From Streptomyces sp. SAJ15 (GTDB lineage: Bacteria; Actinomycetota; Actinomycetes; Streptomycetales; Streptomycetaceae), in NCBI RefSeq assembly GCF_007595705.1, contig NZ_NISY01000012.1, positions 1-64,000 on the forward strand: 64,000 nt of DNA, in the 5' to 3' direction. Position 1 is the stretch's first letter; every line of letters begins with the position of its first letter. Positions 17,682-25,908 of this stretch are shown here, piece by piece. The position numbers were made by a program, and so were the translations under genes. The notes below the pieces were generated by a model. That model was not told the DNA's origin. It saw nothing but the letters and a program-made list of their open reading frames with translations, and did not search any database.

Positions 17682-17756
17682 CGCGCGGAACCCCACGCGA
17701 GTCCGGACCACGAGGACGACCCGCTCGTCGGGTCCGCGGGACGCCGAGGCGCCGGC

Positions 17757-18383
17757 TCACGCGTCCCCGTACGCCTCGCCGCCCAGCTCCAGGGTGGCCG
17801 TGCCGGCGGTGGTGTCGGCCAGCCAGCCGCGGAAGGCGTCGAGGTCCGCCTCGGGCAGCCCGACCTCGATGGTGACGGCCTCCGCGTAGCGCACCTCGCG
17901 CACCGCGCGGCCGGTGGCCCGCAGGTCGTTCTCCAGCTTGCCGGCCCGCTGGTGGTCGACGGTGACGGTGGCCAGCCGGAACCGCTGTCGGGTGATCGTG
18001 CCCAGCGCGTCCAGCGCCTCGCCGACGGCGCCGCCGTAGGCGCGGATCAGCCCGCCGGCGCCCAACTTGACCCCACCGTAGTAGCGGGTGACCACGGCGA
18101 CGACGTAGCGGACCTCGCGGCGCAGCAGCATCTGGAGCATCGGCACCCCGGCGGTGCCGCCCGGCTCGCCGTCGTCGCTGGCCTTCTGGACGCCGCCGTC
18201 GGCGCCGATGACGTACGCGAAGCAGTTGTGGGTGGCGGTGGGGTGCTCGGCGCGGACCCGCCGCACGAACTCCTGCGCCTCCTGCTCGGTCGCGGCGGGC
18301 GCCAGCGCACAGATGAAGCGGGACTTGTTGATCTCGATCTCGTGCACACCCGCGCGCGGGACCGTCCGGTACTGCTCCTGCAT
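17757..18383 (-). CDS. YigZ/IMPACT family protein
   Basis: A 208-residue UPF0029 protein. The N-terminal IMPACT domain is clear: INKSRFICALAPAATEQEAQEFV, HNCFAYVIG, DDGEPGGTAGVPML and VVAVVTRYYGGVKLGAGGLIRAY. The C-terminal DUF1949 domain (EVRYAEAVTIEVGLPE) is present. The family is linked to translation control and stress in eukaryotes and has no firm role in bacteria. ATG 18383 is followed at once by conserved sequence. It converges with the NmrA gene. Confidence 0.92.
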   Translation of the reverse strand: MQEQYRTVPRAGVHEIEINKSRFICALAPAATEQEAQEFVRRVRAEHPTATHNCFAYVIGADGGVQKASDDGEPGGTAGVPMLQMLLRREVRYVVAVVTRYYGGVKLGAGGLIRAYGGAVGEALDALGTITRQRFRLATVTVDHQRAGKLENDLRATGRAVREVRYAEAVTIEVGLPEADLDAFRGWLADTTAGTATLELGGEAYGDA

Positions 18384-18471
18384 CAGGCCACCCTACGTGC
18401 CGGAGGCCGGAAGTCCGGATCCGGCCGCCCGGTGGGGGAATGCTCCGGGCGGGGCCCCGGTTGAGCTGGTC

Positions 18472-18879
18472 ATGTACGGAGACCCAGCAACGATCCGCGA
18501 GATCCTCCAGAACACCGGCGACACCTGGGCGGTGGTCGGCCTCTCCACCAACCAACGGCGGGCCGCCTACGGCGTGGCCGGTGTGCTCCAGCGCCACGGC
18601 AAGCGCATCGTGCCGGTGCACCCCACGGCGGAGACCGTGCACGGCGAGCGGGGGTACCGCTCGTTGAAGGAGATCCCCTTTCCCGTCGACGTGGTCGACG
18701 TGTTCGTCAACAGCGACCTGGCGGGTGCGGTGGCCGACGAGGCGGTGGCGATCGGCGCCAAGGCGGTGTGGTTCCAGCTCGGGGTGGTCGACGAGCAGGC
18801 GTGGCACCGCACCCGGGACGCCGGGCTGGCCATGGTGATGGACCGATGCCCGGCGATCGAGCTGCCGCGACTGGGCTGA
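18472..18879 (+). CDS. CoA-binding (YccU-like) protein
   Basis: A 135-residue CoA_binding_2 Rossmann protein. It shows WAVVGLSTNQRRAAYGVAGVL, then RIVPVHPTAETVHGE, FPVDVVDVFVN, AKAVWFQLGV and a terminal DRCPAIELPRL. The length matches the family. The family binds CoA or its esters, with unknown role. The ATG at 18472 begins the conserved region. Confidence 0.9.
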   Translation: MYGDPATIREILQNTGDTWAVVGLSTNQRRAAYGVAGVLQRHGKRIVPVHPTAETVHGERGYRSLKEIPFPVDVVDVFVNSDLAGAVADEAVAIGAKAVWFQLGVVDEQAWHRTRDAGLAMVMDRCPAIELPRLG

Positions 18880-18919
18880 GCCGCGACGGCCGGCGCGGGG
18901 GATGCGCTAGCGTCGGCCC

Positions 18920-19420
18920 ATGATCCCCATACGAGCCGCGCTGCCCGCCGACGCCGCCGAACTGGTCCGTCTGCGCAGGCTGATGTTCGCGGAGATGAAC
19001 GGTCGGGACGAGCCCGGGACGTGGGAGCGCTCGGCCCGAGAGATCGCGTTCCGTCAGCTGTCGGAGGACGGCCCGTGTCTCGGCGGGTTCGTGGTGGAGG
19101 GCGACCCGCGCGACGGCGGCGCCCACCTGGCCGCCTGCGCGATCGGCCGGGTGGAGCAGCGGCTGCCCGCGCCCGGCCATCCGACCGGGCGCTTCGCCTT
19201 CGTCTTCACGGTCTGCACCGACCCGCGCTACCGGGGCCACGGCTACGCGCGGGCGACGACCAGGGCCCTGCTGGACTGGTTCGCGGGCCACGGTGTCACC
19301 CGTGTCGACCTGCACGCCTCGGAGGAGTCGGAGCGGCTCTACCGGAGCCTCGGCTTCGCGGAGCATTCCATCGCGCTGTCACTGGACCTCACCCGGCGCG
19401 GGCTGAAGCAGGCGGGCTGA
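18920..19420 (+). CDS. GNAT family N-acetyltransferase
   Basis: A 166-residue GNAT protein. It starts with IPIRAALPADAAELVRLRRLMF. The acetyl-CoA binding region is VFTVCTDPRYRGHGYARATTRALLDWF, with the R/Q-x-x-G-x-G/A pattern, and the C-terminus has EESERLYRSLGFAE. The acceptor is unknown. It follows the CoA-binding gene by 40 bp on the same strand, though no functional link is evident. Confidence 0.9.
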   Translation: MIPIRAALPADAAELVRLRRLMFAEMNGRDEPGTWERSAREIAFRQLSEDGPCLGGFVVEGDPRDGGAHLAACAIGRVEQRLPAPGHPTGRFAFVFTVCTDPRYRGHGYARATTRALLDWFAGHGVTRVDLHASEESERLYRSLGFAEHSIALSLDLTRRGLKQAG

Positions 19421-19426
19421 CACCGG

Positions 19427-19493
19427 CGGGAGCCGAGGTCGGGCGGGAGCGGAAGCGGGGCGGAAGCCGAGGCGGGGCGGGAGCGAGGCGGGG
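19427..19493. repeat. 17-bp tandem repeat, four copies
   Basis: Four tandem units of 17, 17, 17 and 16 bp begin at 19427, 19444, 19461 and 19478 (for example CGGGAGCGGAAGCGGGG). The strand is rich in purines. The array fills the space between the convergent GNAT and YbaK genes. Confidence 0.8.
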
Positions 19494-19504
19494 CTGAGCC
19501 CCGC
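19488..19504. terminator. Hairpin between convergent GNAT and ybaK-like genes
   Basis: The inverted repeat GCGGGGC-TGA-GCCCCGC lies just before the stop of the minus-strand YbaK-like gene and after the GNAT gene. It probably ends transcription from one or both sides. Confidence 0.5.
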
Positions 19505-19507
19505 GCG

Positions 19508-20062
19508 TCAGGCCGCCAGACCCTCCAGCACCGTGGCGCCAGGGAGTTCGGCGAGCGCCTTGCCCGGGACGATGATCTTGCCGCGCCGGCTGCCGCTGCC
19601 GATCAGGACGTACGGCGCGTCGGCGACCGCCGCGTCCACCAGCAGCGGCCAGTCGGCGGGCAGACCGATGGGGGTGATGCCGCCGAACTCCATGCCGGTC
19701 TCCCCCGTCGCGGTCTCCATGGGCGCGAACGACGCCTTGCGCGCGCCGAAGTGACGGCGCACCACGCCGTTGACGTCCGCCCGGGTGTGGGCGAGGACCA
19801 GGCAGGCGGCGAGGGTCACCTCCCCGCCTCGCTTGGCGGCGACCACGACGCAGTTGGCGGACTGCTCCAGCAGCCAGGAGCCGTAGTCGGCCACGAGGAC
19901 GGCGGTGTCGGCCTTGTCCGGGTCGGTGTCGACGTACCGCACCTCGGTCACCGGGACACCGCCGCTCCAGCCGCGGAGCGCCTCCGCGACGGGGGCGGTG
20001 AGCAGGTCGAGGCAGTCGATGGCGGGCCGGACGTCGGTGAAGGCTTCCATGGGCGTTCTCAT
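19508..20062 (-). CDS. YbaK/EbsC-type aminoacyl-tRNA deacylase
   Basis: A 184-residue YbaK/ProX-like editing protein. Conserved parts are SANCVVVAAKRGGEVTLAACLVLAHTRADVN (with the catalytic region around the Lys), a GMEFGGITPIGLP motif and the C-terminal VLIGSGSRRGKIIVPGKAL. Members hydrolyse mischarged tRNA such as Cys-tRNAPro. The ATG at 20062 is preferred to longer frames, because residues before it run into the tandem repeat region and have no homology. Confidence 0.88.
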   Translation of the reverse strand: MRTPMEAFTDVRPAIDCLDLLTAPVAEALRGWSGGVPVTEVRYVDTDPDKADTAVLVADYGSWLLEQSANCVVVAAKRGGEVTLAACLVLAHTRADVNGVVRRHFGARKASFAPMETATGETGMEFGGITPIGLPADWPLLVDAAVADAPYVLIGSGSRRGKIIVPGKALAELPGATVLEGLAA

Positions 20063-20517
20063 GGTCGCCAAGCTACCGGCCACGGTCCGGGGCGCGGAGT
20101 GCCGTCTCAGGGTGCGGGAGCCGCCGCACTGACGGTGCACGTGACGCTGGCCGTACGGCGCCATCGCTTGGGGCGAGCGGCCGTACGTCGCTACCGCGCG
20201 GGCGGGCGACCGTACGGCGCCATCGCGCGGGGCGAGCGCCTGTACGTCGCCGTCGCGCGAGGCGGGCGGCCGTACGGCGCTACCGCGCGGGGCGGTGGCC
20301 GTACAGCGCTACCGCGCGGGCGTCCATCAGTGCCGCCGCCCGCCGAGGCGTGCGCGCGGCCGCGCGGGCCCGATTCGGCGCCCGGCCCGACCGCGCGTTG
20401 GCCGAGTCCCGCCCGCGCGTTGAGCCGGGGTCCCGCGCCGCGCGGGGAGCACGCCTCAGCACGCGGTGACGGCGGCACACCCGTCGGCCCGCACCCAGGA
20501 TGAGCCCACGTCGCGCC
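20063..20517. other. 455-bp spacer with tandem repeats
   Basis: No gene is supported. The stretch holds the 30-bp tandem array at 20151-20327. The part after it (20330-20517) is very GC-rich with many CGCGCGG words but no clear open frame with homology. It lies upstream of the YbaK-like gene and downstream of the acyltransferase gene. Confidence 0.6.
20151..20327. repeat. 30-bp tandem repeat, six copies
   Basis: Units begin at 20151, 20181, 20210, 20240, 20270 and 20299, giving a period of 29-30 bp. Each begins with a CCGTACGG-like palindrome (some copies CCGTACGT or CTGTACGT), followed by a TACCGCGCGGGGCG-like part. Units are similar but not identical. There are no unique spacers, so this is not a CRISPR. 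Confidence 0.85.
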
Positions 20518-21348
20518 TCAGCGGTCGCCGGCGGGTACGCCGTCTTCCCGCGCGGGTGCGATGGGGTGCGGGCCGGTGCCGGCATCCCCGAAGGCCGCGA
20601 CCTCGCCGGACTCCTCCAGCTCGGCGAGCGCCAGCAGCTGGTCGGCGGTCATCCCAGCCGGGATGGGCACCGGCGGCGGGGTGCGCAGCGGCGGCTGCCA
20701 GCCCGCCTCCGGGTCCCAGCGGCGCACGATCTTGGCGGGCGCGCCGGCGACGACGGCGTGATCGGGTATCTCTCCGCGGACGATCGCGCCCGCCGCGACC
20801 ACCACGTTGCGGCCCAGCCGCGCGCCGGGCAGGATCACCGCCCCCGCGCCCAACCAGCTGCCGGTGCCGATGCTGACGGGGGCGCTGCGCGGCCACTGTC
20901 TGCCGATGGGCTGGGTGGGGTCGTCGTAGGAGTGATTGTCGGAGGTCACGTAGACGTAGGGGCCGCAGTAGACGTCGTTGGCGATGACCACCTCCTGGGA
21001 CGCCACGACATGGCTGCCGCGCCCGAGGACGACTCCGTCGCCTATCCGTATCACCGGATCGGGGCCGAGTTCGTGGTCGGGCACGAAGCCGGCGGTGAGG
21101 GTGACCTGTTCCCCGATGATGCAGAAGTCGCCCAGTTCGATCCAGCGTTCGCCGAAGACGGTGCCGAGCGGGAAGGCGAGCCGGGTCCCCACGCCGATCC
21201 GGCCGAAGCGGTACGGGCCGGGTCGTTCGGCGGTCACCGCGCCCGCGTCACGCAGCCAGCGCCAGCCGCGGTGGACCGCGCGGGAGACCAGGCGGCGCCG
21301 CGCGGCCGCGAGGGATGAGAACACGTTCTGGTTCTTCGGCACCCGCAC
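20518..21348 (-). CDS. Hexapeptide-repeat acyltransferase
   Basis: A 276-residue left-handed beta-helix acyltransferase (LbH, CysE/MaaT-like). Hexapeptide patterns run from about residue 50 to 200 (IGDGVVLGRGSHVVASQEVVIAN, SIGTGSWLGAGAVILPGARLGRNVVVAAGAIV). The catalytic His is probably in YVTSDNHSYDDP. The C-terminal 65 residues are helical or disordered. The acceptor may be a sugar or cell-surface glycan. A GTG start at 21348 or 21342 fits. Its stop lies next to the GC-rich repeat spacer. Confidence 0.88.
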   Translation of the reverse strand: MRVPKNQNVFSSLAAARRRLVSRAVHRGWRWLRDAGAVTAERPGPYRFGRIGVGTRLAFPLGTVFGERWIELGDFCIIGEQVTLTAGFVPDHELGPDPVIRIGDGVVLGRGSHVVASQEVVIANDVYCGPYVYVTSDNHSYDDPTQPIGRQWPRSAPVSIGTGSWLGAGAVILPGARLGRNVVVAAGAIVRGEIPDHAVVAGAPAKIVRRWDPEAGWQPPLRTPPPVPIPAGMTADQLLALAELEESGEVAAFGDAGTGPHPIAPAREDGVPAGDR

Positions 21349-21473
21349 ACCGTATCCCCACCCACCTGCCGTACCGCGGCCAGGACGGGTGGTTGACCTG
21401 CGTCCCGAGCATGGTCAGGCTGGGGCCGGGCCCGGCGCGGCCCGATCACGGAGCTGACGGAGACGGGAGTCCG

Positions 21474-22961
21474 ATGAGCGGCGACGCGGTGGTGGTGGGT
21501 GGCGGGCTGGCCGGGATGTTGGCGGCGGCCGCGCTGTTAGGACACATGGACACGGTCACCGTCGTCGAGCGTGACCGCTACCCGGTGGAGCCCGCCTTTC
21601 GCAAGGGCGTTCCCCAGGGCAGGCATCTGCACGTCCTCCTCACCGGCGGTCAACGGGCCCTGGAGGAGCTGCTGCCCGGCGTGGTCGGCGAGCTGAGGGC
21701 GGCGGGGGCGCACCGGCTGCTGATACCGCGCGATCTGCTGACGCGCAGCCGGAACGGCTGGCAGCGCCGCTACCACGAGGAGCGGCACTCGATGATCACC
21801 TGCACCCGCCCAGTGCTGGACGCGACCGTGCGGAGCCGGGTGCTGGCCGCCGCGGCGCGCTCCCGCACGCGCGTGGAGGTGGTGCAGGCCAGCGAGGCCG
21901 TCGGGCTGCTGGGCGGCGCCGAGCGGGTCACCGGCGTCCGGATCCGTTCCCGCGCGGGCGGGCGACGCCGGGACGGCGTCCCGGAGGCGGCGGTGGGAGT
22001 GCCGGGGGACGTTCGCGAGGAGCGGGGCCGCCGGGGCGCCGGCGGCGCGGAGGAGCGGGAGCTGCCCGCCACGCTCGTCGTGGACGCCTCCGGACGCGGC
22101 TCTCGCGCGCCGCGGTGGTTCGCGGACCTGGGGCGGCCGGCGCCGCGCGAGGAGATCATCGACGCCGGGATCGGCTACACCACGCAGGCGTTCCGACCCG
22201 TCGAGCCGCTCGACGCGGCCGTGGCGCTGCAGCCGGAACCGGGGTTCCCGCGCGGGGCGGCGTGGTTTCCGGTCGAGGACGGAATCTGGCTGTTGACACT
22301 GTCCGGGGTGCGCGGCCAGCACCCGCCCACCGGCGTCGGGGCGGACGGCATGGCGGCGGTGCTGGACTACGTCGGGGCCTACGGCGAACCCCATCTGCAC
22401 GACCACCTGAAGACCGCCGAGCCGGTCTCCCCGCCGTACGGCTTCTTCGACACCGCCAATCGGCGCCGCTTCTACCAGGCGCCCGGGGGCGTCCCGGAGG
22501 GCTTCATCGCGGTCTCGGACGCCGCCTGCACCTTCAACCCGATCTACGGACAGGGCATGTCGGTCGCGGCGCTGAGCGCCGTCGCGCTGAGCCGACTGCT
22601 CCGGTCCCGGAGCGGCCCGCGCCCGGACCGGCCCGGCTTCGCCGCGGCGGCACAGCGGGCCGTCGCGCGGTCCGGCGACACCGCCTGGCTGACCGCCGTC
22701 GGGGCGGACCGACCCTTCGCCGCGGACGCCGACGCCACCCCACCGAGCGCCGCGGAACGGCTCGCGACCTGGTACTTCGGCCGGCTCGCGGACCGCGCGG
22801 TGATCGACCGTACCGTCGGGGCCGCGTTCCGTGACATCACCTATCTGACCGCGTCGCCGAGCCGGCTGCTGACCCCCGCCGTCGCGCTGCGCACCGTGGC
22901 TCTGCCGCGCCGCCGGGGACTCGTCGGGCCGCCGCCGCGGGTGGAGGGGACGCCCCGCTGA
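21474..22961 (+). CDS. FAD-dependent oxidoreductase
   Basis: A 495-residue flavoprotein of the group containing geranylgeranyl reductases and flavin monooxygenases. The N-terminal FAD motif is VVVGGGLAGMLAAAALLG with VVERD at the end of the second strand. A substrate-domain region (YGFFDTANRRRFYQAPGG) precedes the second FAD motif SDAACTFNPIYGQGMSVAALSAVAL. The ATG at 21474 has GACGGGAG upstream. No partner genes reveal the substrate. An insertion of Arg/Gly-rich sequence near residue 160 is longer than usual. Confidence 0.85.
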   Translation: MSGDAVVVGGGLAGMLAAAALLGHMDTVTVVERDRYPVEPAFRKGVPQGRHLHVLLTGGQRALEELLPGVVGELRAAGAHRLLIPRDLLTRSRNGWQRRYHEERHSMITCTRPVLDATVRSRVLAAAARSRTRVEVVQASEAVGLLGGAERVTGVRIRSRAGGRRRDGVPEAAVGVPGDVREERGRRGAGGAEERELPATLVVDASGRGSRAPRWFADLGRPAPREEIIDAGIGYTTQAFRPVEPLDAAVALQPEPGFPRGAAWFPVEDGIWLLTLSGVRGQHPPTGVGADGMAAVLDYVGAYGEPHLHDHLKTAEPVSPPYGFFDTANRRRFYQAPGGVPEGFIAVSDAACTFNPIYGQGMSVAALSAVALSRLLRSRSGPRPDRPGFAAAAQRAVARSGDTAWLTAVGADRPFAADADATPPSAAERLATWYFGRLADRAVIDRTVGAAFRDITYLTASPSRLLTPAVALRTVALPRRRGLVGPPPRVEGTPR

Positions 22962-23044
22962 ACCGGCACCCCGGCTTGCTCGCACCCTGCCTGACCTGCG
23001 GAGACATAAGAACAAGCCGCCGAGCGGGGCCGGCGGGGGTAACC

Positions 23045-23069
23045 TGTCAAGGGATAACAGTGGTGTCAA
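23045..23069. promoter_or_regulatory. TGTCAA direct repeats before CGNR gene
   Basis: TGTCAA occurs at 23045 and 23064, 19 bp apart, 20 bp before the ATG of the CGNR gene, with GGGATAACAG between them. Such a paired site close to the start could bind the CGNR protein itself; this is inferred from position only. Confidence 0.35.
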
Positions 23070-23089
23070 CCCGGCACAGGAGGCACCCC

Positions 23090-23704
23090 ATGCCGAATCC
23101 GGGATCCCCATCCGACGCGGCGCACGCGCCGCGGCCGCTCGCAGCCGTCCAGGACTTCCTCAACTCGCTGCACGTCGGTCGCGGCACCGACGAGCTGACC
23201 GACCCCGCCCAGGCGCCCCACTGGCTGGAATCCATCGGGCTGCGGCTCGACCGGCAGGGCGCACCGACCCGACAGGCGATGCTCCCCGCCGAGCTGACCA
23301 CCCTGGCCTCACTCCGTACGGCGCTGCGCGAGCTGGTGCTCGCCGACGAGGACGCGACCGACCGGAGCCATGCCGCGGTGTGGATCGAGCAGCTGGCCGC
23401 CGCGACCCGTTACATAGTCCGCACCGACCACGAGGGGCGGATCCGCTTCGAGCCGGTCGGCACCCGCGTCGAGCGGCTGGTCGGCCACTTGTTGACGCTG
23501 GTCCACGACGCCCAGCGGGACGGGAGCTGGGAGCGGTTGAAGATCTGCCGCAACCCCACTTGCGCCTGGGTCTTCTACGACTACTCCCGCAACCACTCCG
23601 CGATCTGGTGCTCGATGGGGATGTGCGGCAACCGGCACAAGGTCACCCGGCACCGCGAGCGCAAGCGGGCCAACGCGCCCACCACCAGGATCCAGCTCGC
23701 CTGA
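23090..23704 (+). CDS. CGNR zinc-finger transcription factor
   Basis: A 204-residue protein with an N-terminal ABATE domain (LAAVQDFLNSLHVG, about residues 16-120) and a C-terminal CGNR zinc finger: CRNPTCAWVFYDYSRNHSAIWC followed by MCGNRHKVTRHRERKR. Four Cys bind zinc and the basic tail contacts DNA. Members are stress-linked regulators in actinobacteria with few known targets. The ATG at 23090 has AGGAGG 6 bp upstream. Confidence 0.9.
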   Translation: MPNPGSPSDAAHAPRPLAAVQDFLNSLHVGRGTDELTDPAQAPHWLESIGLRLDRQGAPTRQAMLPAELTTLASLRTALRELVLADEDATDRSHAAVWIEQLAAATRYIVRTDHEGRIRFEPVGTRVERLVGHLLTLVHDAQRDGSWERLKICRNPTCAWVFYDYSRNHSAIWCSMGMCGNRHKVTRHRERKRANAPTTRIQLA

Positions 23705-23743
23705 GCCGCCGCGCGGCCCGGTGCCCGGCCGGCCCCTCCCGGA

Positions 23744-24541
23744 TCACCCCGCCGGGGCGGAGCGCGACGCGCGCACGCCCGGCACCACCACCGGCGCTCC
23801 GTCCGCGGACGCGGTGAGGATCTCCGCCTCGATGCCGTAGAGCTCCCGCACCAGGGCGGCGTCGACGATCTCGCGGGGCGGGCCGGCGGCGACGACGCGA
23901 CCGTCCCGCATGGCGACCACGGCGTCGGCGTAGCGCGCGGCGGCGGCGAGGTCGTGGAGGACCATGACGATCGTCCTGCCCTCGGCGGCGATCTCCCGCA
24001 CCAGGTCGAGGACTTCGACGGCGTGACCGATGTCGAGCGCGCTGGTCGGCTCGTCCAGCAGCAGGACGGGGGTCTCCTGGGCCAGCGCCATCGCCAACCA
24101 GCAGCGCTGCCGCTGTCCACCGGAGAGCTGGTCCAGTCGGCGGTCACCGAGCGCGGTGACGCCGGTGGCCCTGAGCGCCCGGTCCACCGCCCGCTCGTCA
24201 TCGGGCGACCACTGGCGGAACAGCCCCTGGTGCGGATGGCGTCCGTACCGCACCAGCCCGGCCACGGTGACCGCCTCGGGGGCCTGCGGGGACTGCGGGA
24301 GGAGGGCGATGCGGTGGGCGGCGGCGCGCTGGTTCAGCCGCCACACATCGGCGTCACCGGCGAACACCCGCCCGGAGTCGGGCTGGTGAAGACGCGCCAT
24401 GCAGCGCAGCAGCGTCGACTTCCCGCAGCCGTTGGGGCCCACGACGGCGACCACCTGGCCGGACGGCACGACGAGATCGACGCCCCGGACGGCCAGATGG
24501 CCGGGATAGCCGGCGGTGAGCTGCTCGACGCGGAGTTCCAC
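23744..24541 (-). CDS. Ferric-siderophore ABC transporter ATP-binding protein
   Basis: A 265-residue ATPase of the FecE/FhuC family. It shows Walker A VGPNGCGKSTLLRCMARL near residue 40, the signature LSGGQRQRCWLAMALAQ, Walker B VLLLDEPTSALD and the switch His in VLHDLAAAARYAD. It would power ferric-siderophore uptake with the binding protein at 24752 and the double permease at 38169. A GTG start at 24541 with GGAAAGG upstream is preferred to the ATG at 24661, which lies inside the iron box. It is divergent from the binding protein, and both are under the iron box at 24661. Confidence 0.92.
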   Translation of the reverse strand: MELRVEQLTAGYPGHLAVRGVDLVVPSGQVVAVVGPNGCGKSTLLRCMARLHQPDSGRVFAGDADVWRLNQRAAAHRIALLPQSPQAPEAVTVAGLVRYGRHPHQGLFRQWSPDDERAVDRALRATGVTALGDRRLDQLSGGQRQRCWLAMALAQETPVLLLDEPTSALDIGHAVEVLDLVREIAAEGRTIVMVLHDLAAAARYADAVVAMRDGRVVAAGPPREIVDAALVRELYGIEAEILTASADGAPVVVPGVRASRSAPAG

Positions 24542-24660
24542 GGTGGCGGACCTTTCCGAAGGAGGACGAGGGCGGTTGGACGGCGTGCGCGCCGGCGTTT
24601 CCGAGGGCTCGCGGCGACAAGTGTGGCGACAAGTGTGGGGCACCCCTTGCCCAGAGGGCA

Positions 24661-24680
24661 TAAGGTAAGGCTAACCTTAC
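24661..24680. promoter_or_regulatory. Iron box (DmdR/IdeR-type) 1
   Basis: TAAGGTAAGGCTAACCTTAC is an inverted repeat close to the actinobacterial iron-box consensus TTAGGTTAGGCTAACCTAA. It lies between the divergent ATPase gene and the binding-protein gene, so iron-loaded DmdR should repress both. Confidence 0.85.
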
Positions 24681-24751
24681 CCATTGCGGCGGAACTGTGA
24701 AGCGTTCTCGAACAGCCGTCGCCCCCTGACCACTTGACGCCGGAGCCGTTG

Positions 24752-25738
24752 ATGACCCTGCTCACCCCCTTCCACCCGACCACCGCGCGCCGCGCGGCGC
24801 GGACCCTCGCGGCCCTCGGAGCCGCGGTGCTCCTGGTGTCGGGGTGTGGCTCCGACTCGGACTCGTCGGACGGCGGAGGCAAGGACGGTGCGAAGACGCG
24901 CACGGTCAAGGACGCCACCGGCAGGCCGGTGGAGGTGCCGGTGGCGCCCCAGCGGGTCGTGACGCTCACTCAGGAGGACCTGGACGCCGTGCTGGCGCTG
25001 GGCATGGAGCCGGTCGGCATCACCAACGGCCAGGGGCTCAGCGAGCCGCCCGAGTACCTCGCCGACAAGGTCCAGGACGTCGAGGTGGTCGGCAACCTGC
25101 TGCAGCCGGTGATGGACAAGGTCATCAAGGCCAAGCCGGACCTGATCCTCGCCGGCGACATGCAGGACGAGCAGGTGCTCAAGCAGCTGCGCGAGATCAC
25201 CCCGGCGACGCTGGTCACCATGGCGCCCGCGGACGACTGGAAGCTCTCCTTCCGTGGCGTGGCCAACGCCGTGAACAAGCTGGACCAGGCCAACAAGGTC
25301 ATCTCCGACTACGAGGCCGACGCCAAGGCGGCGGGCACGAAGCTCGGTGCCGACAAGGGCGCCGAGGTCAGCATCGTGCGCTGGAACCCCGACGGCCCGA
25401 GCTGGATGGAGAAGAAGCAATTCGCCAGCGGGGTCGCCCTGGACATGGGCCTCAAGCGGCCCAAGGCCCAGAACAAGGACGGCAACGCGCACACCCCGCC
25501 GCTCAGCCTGGAGAAGATCAACGAGATCGACGGCGACTGGCTGTTCCTCTCCACCCTGACCTCGGACGGCGAAAAGGCCCTGAAGGGCGTTCAGGAGAAG
25601 CCCGCCTACAAGGAGTTGACCGCGGTGAAGGAGGGCCACGCCGTGACCGTCGACGGCTCCGTCTGGTCGACCCGCGGCGGTCCGCTGGCCAGCCGGGTCG
25701 TGATGGAGGACATCACCAAGGCGCTCTCCAAGCCCTGA
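24752..25738 (+). CDS. Iron-siderophore ABC transporter substrate-binding lipoprotein
   Basis: A 328-residue FepB/FhuD-like class III binding protein. The N-terminus is a lipoprotein signal ending LLVSGCGSDSD (lipobox Cys near residue 32). The mature part starts TVKDATGRPVEVPVAPQRVVTLTQEDLDAVLALGMEPVG, the family pattern, with two lobes joined by a long helix. It should capture the ferric catecholate outside the membrane. The ATG at 24752 with GGAG upstream is preferred to TTG 24734. It has its own iron box (24661). Confidence 0.93.
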   Translation: MTLLTPFHPTTARRAARTLAALGAAVLLVSGCGSDSDSSDGGGKDGAKTRTVKDATGRPVEVPVAPQRVVTLTQEDLDAVLALGMEPVGITNGQGLSEPPEYLADKVQDVEVVGNLLQPVMDKVIKAKPDLILAGDMQDEQVLKQLREITPATLVTMAPADDWKLSFRGVANAVNKLDQANKVISDYEADAKAAGTKLGADKGAEVSIVRWNPDGPSWMEKKQFASGVALDMGLKRPKAQNKDGNAHTPPLSLEKINEIDGDWLFLSTLTSDGEKALKGVQEKPAYKELTAVKEGHAVTVDGSVWSTRGGPLASRVVMEDITKALSKP

Positions 25739-25908
25739 CGGCGCGTGCGGACACGTGCGGACGCGTGCTGACCGGTAAGTCCTGACGGCAGTCTCGCCCG
25801 CACAACTGACCGTACGCCGCCAGCACTCCCGACCGGCGCGTCCGGCACCAGCAGACCGGCACGTCCAGCACGTCCTGACGGCGCGTCCTGACGGCGCCGC
25901 CCCGACGA

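Noticed and set aside
20151..20327. A CRISPR array
   Set aside because: Repeats are tandem with no unique spacers, vary among copies, and no cas genes are near.
24542..24661. An ATG start for the ABC ATPase at 24661
   Set aside because: It lies in the iron box and adds 40 Arg/Pro-rich residues without homology; GTG 24541 has a ribosome site and the normal ATPase start.
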